DNA of 26,043 bases from Opitutaceae bacterium (lineage in GTDB: Bacteria > Verrucomicrobiota > Verrucomicrobiia > Opitutales > Opitutaceae), in the NCBI GenBank assembly GCA_005786775.1, contig SYDD01000261.1, forward strand, positions 1 to 26,043, given 5' to 3'. The notes under the pieces are model-generated. The model saw only the letters and a list, made by a program, of their open reading frames with translations. It was not told the DNA's origin and did not search any database. A program made the position numbers and the translations under genes. The stretch's first letter is position 1, and every line of letters starts with the position of its first letter. Below are positions 22,690-26,043 of the stretch, piece by piece.

Positions 22690-22754
22690 GAGGGCGCACA
22701 AAGAAGTAAGCTCCGCGGCACCGTGCGCAAGCGCAAATCCAAGGTGGCGTAGGA

Positions 22755-23351
22755 TTACCGATAGCCCTTCCGCCCTTCCAGGGCGCTCCGCAGGGTCACG
22801 GCATCCGCATAGAGAACCCCCCCGCCGCTGGGCAGGCCGAACCCGATCCGGGACGTCCGCACCTCCCGGTCCGCCGGGAGGTGCTCGGTCAGATAGTGGC
22901 AGGTCGCCTCGCCCTCGACGTCGTTGGGCAGCGCCAAAATCAGTTCCGTGACCTCCCCGGACCGCACCCGCTCCAGCAACGGGGCGAGATGCAGCTGCTC
23001 CGGTCCGACCCCCTGGATGGGCGAAAGCTTCCCGTGCAGGACGTGGTAGCAGCCACGGAACGCGCCGCTGCGCTCGATCGCGACGAGGTCCGGCACGTGT
23101 TCCACCACGCAGACCACGCCGGCATCCCGCCGCTCATCCGCGCAGATCGCGCAACGGGGGCCCTCCGCCAAGTTGCCGCACCGCTCGCAGCGCCGCACCG
23201 CGGCCGCGGCGGCCTGCAGCGCCGCCACCAGTTCCGGGAGCCGTGCGGGCTTCTCGACCAGCAGGTGCAGGGCGATCCGCTCCGCCGAACGGTAGCCCAA
23301 TCCCGGCAGCTGTTTGAGCTGCTGCTGAAGGCGTTCAAAGGCCGGACTCAT
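22755..23351 (-). CDS. recR: Recombination mediator protein RecR
   Basis: RecR works with RecO and RecF to load RecA at gaps in damaged DNA. The 198-residue length is normal. The helix-hairpin-helix region LKQLPGLGYRSAERIALHLL is at 12-31. The zinc finger has Cys-55, 58, 67 and 70 (CERCGN...CAIC). The Toprim domain begins VVCVVEHVPDLVAIERSG and includes ALPNDVEGEAT. It lies 33 bases downstream of ybaB, the pairing conserved in most bacteria. The dnaX gene that often precedes them is missing here. Confidence 0.96.
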   Translation of the reverse strand: MSPAFERLQQQLKQLPGLGYRSAERIALHLLVEKPARLPELVAALQAAAAAVRRCERCGNLAEGPRCAICADERRDAGVVCVVEHVPDLVAIERSGAFRGCYHVLHGKLSPIQGVGPEQLHLAPLLERVRSGEVTELILALPNDVEGEATCHYLTEHLPADREVRTSRIGFGLPSGGGVLYADAVTLRSALEGRKGYR

Positions 23352-23384
23352 TCCCGCGAAAGACCGGGCGGCACCCGAACCACA

Positions 23385-23693
23385 TCAGAACAGCCCCGGC
23401 ATCTGGAAGGAGCCGGTGACCTTCTGCATCTCCGCCTCGTGGTAATCCTTGGCCTGCTTGGCGGCATCCTGCACCGCGGCCAGCACCGCAGCGGCCACCA
23501 CCTTGGCATCCTCCTTGAGGAACTCCGGGTCCAGCGTCAGCGACACAAAGCGGCCGCTGCCCGTGACCTTGATCTTCACGGCCCCGCCCCCGCTCGAGAT
23601 GTCGAGCTCCTTCGCGTCCAGCTGGGCCTGCAGCGCCTCGATGCCGCGCTTCATTTTCTCCGCCTGTTTCACGAGTTTGCCGAGTCCAGCCAT
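23385..23693 (-). CDS. YbaB/EbfC-family nucleoid-associated protein
   Basis: A 102-residue DNA-binding protein that forms dimers and coats DNA. It begins MAGLGKLVKQAEKMKRGIEALQAQLDAKEL, a typical helical start, followed by the GGGAVKIKVTGSGRFVSLTLDPEFL beta region and the C-terminal helix. The ATG at 23693 is chosen from homology; the longer open frame above it overlaps the next gene and is unrelated. It forms a pair with recR downstream, which supports the assignment. Confidence 0.95.
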   Translation of the reverse strand: MAGLGKLVKQAEKMKRGIEALQAQLDAKELDISSGGGAVKIKVTGSGRFVSLTLDPEFLKEDAKVVAAAVLAAVQDAAKQAKDYHEAEMQKVTGSFQMPGLF

Positions 23694-23736
23694 AGTAAGA
23701 GTGGGATTGACCGGGGAAATGACCCGCGCGGTCCGC

Positions 23737-24615
23737 TCAAGGCGACATAAAAGCGGCGTAGCCGGACCGGAAGTCCGGGTAGGTTGGCCGCCAGCCCAGC
23801 ACCTCGCGCGCCCGCGCGCTCCGGATGATCCGGTCCGGAGCCGGCCCCTCCCGCCGGGGGCCCTCCTCGCCCGTGAACCCGGGAGACGGCAGCCCCATTC
23901 GCGCCGCGAGCCAGGCGACCACCTCGCCGCGCCTCGCCGCGCCCTCGTCCGCGATGTTGAAGATCCCGCCGGAAACCTCTGGTGGGGCCAGGATCGCCGC
24001 CTCGACCGCCGCCGCCGCATCGTCGCGATGGATCAGGTTCAGATGCACATCCGGGCGCCCCGAAACAGCCCCGGCACGAACTTGGCGGACCAGATGATCC
24101 CGCTCCGGTCCATAAAGCCCGGCCAGTCGCAGCACAAAGGCCCGGAAACCGCCTGACTCTCCCAGCAGGAGACGCTCGGCCTCCAGCAGCAGCTGCGGGC
24201 GCTCCCCGCCACCAACCGGAGCAGTCTCATCGATCGCGGCGCCGCCCGAGCCCGGATACACGGAGGTGCTGCCGGTGTACACCACCGTGCGAATCCCCGG
24301 CCGCGCGCGCACCCACTGCAGCAGCGATTGCATCCCCGCGACGTAGCTGCGTCGGTACCCCTCCAGCCCGCCGCCCCCGGCGCTCACGCAATTGACCACG
24401 GCGCTGATTCCGTCCGGCACCCGCGGATGCCAGGCCTCAGCGGAGAGTTCCGCGATCGTGGTCGGAATGCCGGCGGCCTCCAACCCGGCGGCGGTGGCCG
24501 GATTGCGGGTGAGCGCCGTAACCGGCATCCCGCGGGCACGCAGCCGCAGCGCCACCGCCTGACCAAGGTAGCCGCACCCGACGATGAAGACGCCGCCTCC
24601 GGAGCCCGCTTCCAT
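23737..24615 (-). CDS. NAD-dependent epimerase/dehydratase-like protein (YeeZ-like SDR)
   Basis: A 292-residue extended-SDR protein. The cofactor motif is VGCGYLG (12-18). A catalytic-type Ser/Thr lies in VVYTGSTSVYPG, and a later NLIHRDDAAAAVEAAI helix is typical of epimerases. The usual YxxxK catalytic pair is not seen: at its expected place there is PQLLLEAERLLL, as in the YeeZ-like branch. Enzyme activity therefore cannot be assumed. The function of YeeZ homologues is poorly known. It is divergent from the DJ-1-like gene and lies 43 bases upstream of ybaB. Confidence 0.87.
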   Translation of the reverse strand: MEAGSGGGVFIVGCGYLGQAVALRLRARGMPVTALTRNPATAAGLEAAGIPTTIAELSAEAWHPRVPDGISAVVNCVSAGGGGLEGYRRSYVAGMQSLLQWVRARPGIRTVVYTGSTSVYPGSGGAAIDETAPVGGGERPQLLLEAERLLLGESGGFRAFVLRLAGLYGPERDHLVRQVRAGAVSGRPDVHLNLIHRDDAAAAVEAAILAPPEVSGGIFNIADEGAARRGEVVAWLAARMGLPSPGFTGEEGPRREGPAPDRIIRSARAREVLGWRPTYPDFRSGYAAFMSP

Positions 24616-24708
24616 CCCTCCATCGCAGCAAGCGGCGCCGTCCGCGCGAGGTTAATCCGTTCCCGTTTCGCACTTGTCCCGTCGCTAGCCCGGGGAAACG
24701 TTCCCCTC

Positions 24709-25272
24709 GTGCCCCCCGCCTCCCCTGCCCTCCCGCCGAAGGTCCTGCTGCCGCTGGCCGCGGGCTTCGAGGAACTGGAGGTGGTGGCGCCCGTGGACGT
24801 CCTGCGCCGCGCCGGGGCCGAGGTGATCCTGGCCGCCCTGGAGTCGACGCTCGAGGTGCGGGGACGCAATGGCCTCACCCTGGTGGCGGACCTGCGCTGG
24901 GACGAATGGGGCGCGCAGCCCTGCGACTGCCTGCTGCTGCCGGGCGGGCCGGCCGTGGCCGCCCTCCGCCGCCACGCGGCCCTGCGGGCGCAGGTGCGGG
25001 CCCAGGATGCCGCCGGAGGCTGGCTGGCGGCCATCTGCGCCGCGCCGACCGTGCTGCTTGAAGCGGGGGTCCTGCGCGGGCGCCGGCACACGGCGCATCC
25101 GTCCGTGGCCGCGGAGTTGTCGCGGGCGGAATTGGGCGAGGCCGTGGTGGTCGATGGACGCCTGATCACCTCGCGCGGGGCCGGCACGGCGCTGGCGTTT
25201 GGCTTGGAACTGGTGGCGCGGGTCGTGTCCCCGGCCCAGGCGTTGGCGGTGCGGACGGCGATCGCGGCCTGA
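24709..25272 (+). CDS. DJ-1/PfpI-family protein (ThiJ/YajL-like)
   Basis: A 187-residue single-domain protein of the DJ-1 superfamily. The nucleophile elbow is AICAAPTVLL with Cys-110, the counterpart of DJ-1 Cys-106. The Glu that tunes it appears in GFEELEVVAPVDVLRRAG (Glu-24, the counterpart of DJ-1 Glu-18). A conserved His is in RRHTAHP and LPGGPA lies before the elbow. Members act in oxidative-stress response or protein/glyoxal repair. The GTG at 24709 leads into VLLPLAAGFEE directly. It is followed after nine bases by the flavoprotein oxidoreductase gene, so the two may form a redox operon. Confidence 0.92.
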   Translation: MPPASPALPPKVLLPLAAGFEELEVVAPVDVLRRAGAEVILAALESTLEVRGRNGLTLVADLRWDEWGAQPCDCLLLPGGPAVAALRRHAALRAQVRAQDAAGGWLAAICAAPTVLLEAGVLRGRRHTAHPSVAAELSRAELGEAVVVDGRLITSRGAGTALAFGLELVARVVSPAQALAVRTAIAA

Positions 25273-25281
25273 ATCCTCCTT

Positions 25282-26043
25282 ATGCGGACCTTCGATTTTG
25301 CGGTCATCGGCGGCGGCAGCGCCGGCTTCAATGCGGCGCGGGTGGCGGCCGCGCTGGGCCGACGGACGGCGCTGATCGACGGGGCCAAGGAATTGGGTGG
25401 GCTCTGCATCCTGCGGGGCTGCATGCCCTCCAAGACGCTGCTCTACGCGGCGGAGGTCCTGCATCTGGCGCGCCACGCCGGCCGGTTCGGGCTGCGGGTA
25501 CCGAACGCGACCGCGGATATGCCCAAGGTGGCGGCCCGCAAACGCCGGATCATCCGGGAATTTGCCACTTACCGCCAGCAGGCGATGGCCCGCGCGGACT
25601 TCACCCTGATCCGGGCGCAGGCGAAGTTCCTCGATCCCCACACGCTCGCCCTGTCCAACGGCCAGCGCCTGCGGGCCAAACAGTTCCTGATCGCCACCGG
25701 TTCCCGGGTCGCGGTTCCAGCCATCCCGGGGCTGGCCGAGGCCGGAGCTTGGACCAGCGATGAGGTCCTTGATCTGGACTTTCTCCCGCCGAATGTGGTC
25801 GTGCTGGGCGGCGGCGTCGTGGCGTGCGAGTTGGCGCAGTTGCTGGCCCGGCTGGGCTCACGGGTGACCGTGATCCAGCGCAGCCCGCAAATTCTCCGGG
25901 ACCATTCGCCGGAGGCCGCGGAGGCGGTCACCGCGGCCCTGCGCGAGGAGGGGCTCCGGATCATCACGGACACCCGCCTGGAGCGGATCGCGCGGACGCC
26001 GCGTGGATTCAGCGTGCAGTATACCCGTCAAGGGCGGCGCCAC
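25282..26043 (+). CDS. FAD-dependent pyridine nucleotide-disulfide oxidoreductase (dihydrolipoamide dehydrogenase/mercuric-reductase-like), partial
   Basis: The first 254 residues are present; the gene runs off the window. An FAD-binding GGGSAG motif is at 10-15. The redox-active disulfide is CILRGC (Cys-42 and Cys-47) followed by MPSK. FLIATGSRVAVPAIPG follows, and the NAD(P)H-binding VVLGGGVVACELAQLLARLGSRVTVI is near 180-205. Lpd, glutathione reductase and MerA usually read CxNxGCxPSK here. The C-terminal dimerisation part, which would separate these subfamilies, is missing. It is probably cotranscribed with the DJ-1-like gene. Confidence 0.93.
   Translation, partial: MRTFDFAVIGGGSAGFNAARVAAALGRRTALIDGAKELGGLCILRGCMPSKTLLYAAEVLHLARHAGRFGLRVPNATADMPKVAARKRRIIREFATYRQQAMARADFTLIRAQAKFLDPHTLALSNGQRLRAKQFLIATGSRVAVPAIPGLAEAGAWTSDEVLDLDFLPPNVVVLGGGVVACELAQLLARLGSRVTVIQRSPQILRDHSPEAAEAVTAALREEGLRIITDTRLERIARTPRGFSVQYTRQGRRH

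Noticed and set aside
22122..22709. 195-codon plus-strand open frame across the intergenic stretch, the Cys peptide and the tRNA
   Set aside because: It runs through a terminator, an opposite gene with a clear signal peptide and a tRNA, so it is a chance frame.
23694..24020. Upstream extension of the YbaB frame
   Set aside because: It is Arg-rich shadow sequence overlapping the epimerase-like gene; YbaB homologues begin at the ATG at 23693.

Overview
The window is a GC-rich, densely packed bacterial chromosome segment with no phage, transposon, CRISPR or rRNA genes. Several features point to the PVC superphylum, most likely Verrucomicrobiota of the Opitutales type. These are a FabV-type enoyl reductase, a secreted CSPSR-type sulfatase, a DXS with Chlamydia/Verrucomicrobia-like active-site spellings, a PVC-like TPR protein and an IPT/TIG surface lipoprotein. 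The lineage is an inference from remembered family character, not from a search. Layout from left to right: (1) 1-2149 is a ferrous-iron locus. It holds the start of feoB, translationally coupled by GTGA to an unusual membrane-anchored DtxR-FeoA-FeoA fusion. A soluble DtxR/MntR-like regulator is divergent to these, and a strong dyad lies between them. (2) 2162-5589 has a small outer-membrane barrel-like protein, a two-module ABC permease of the iron(III)/thiamin type without its partners, and an EamA exporter. (3) 5617-9490, on the minus strand, has a TPR protein and the coupled pair trpD-glmM. (4) 9591-11241, on the plus strand, has fabV and dtd. (5) 11242-11650 has a structured, AT-rich intergenic stretch with a close match to a sigma-54 promoter in front of a 65-codon ORF. 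(6) 11647-13937 has a short-chain dehydrogenase divergent from the secreted sulfatase. (7) 13952-17635 has an overlapping minus-strand operon (hemW-like, lipoprotein, Tat-like M23 peptidase) and a divergent TIG lipoprotein. (8) 17622-22079 has an M48 protease coupled to an exported endonuclease/phosphatase-like protein, and the divergent xseB-dxs operon. (9) 22080-22754 has a non-coding stretch with hairpins and three 11-bp tandem repeats, a tiny cysteine-rich exported protein and tRNA-Gly(CCC). (10) 22755-26043 has ybaB-recR, a YeeZ-like nucleotide-sugar-epimerase homologue, a DJ-1/PfpI protein and the start of a flavin disulfide oxidoreductase. Most genes are housekeeping: peptidoglycan precursor synthesis, tryptophan, fatty acid and isoprenoid synthesis, recombination and tRNA quality control. 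The most distinctive system is the iron locus. A membrane-tethered protein keeps all the DtxR metal ligands and carries two FeoA domains, so it could couple sensing directly to FeoB. The soluble divergent regulator would then handle transcription through the dyad. No gene-free stretch exceeds 300 bases; the longest, 22080-22358 and 11242-11426, are described as features.
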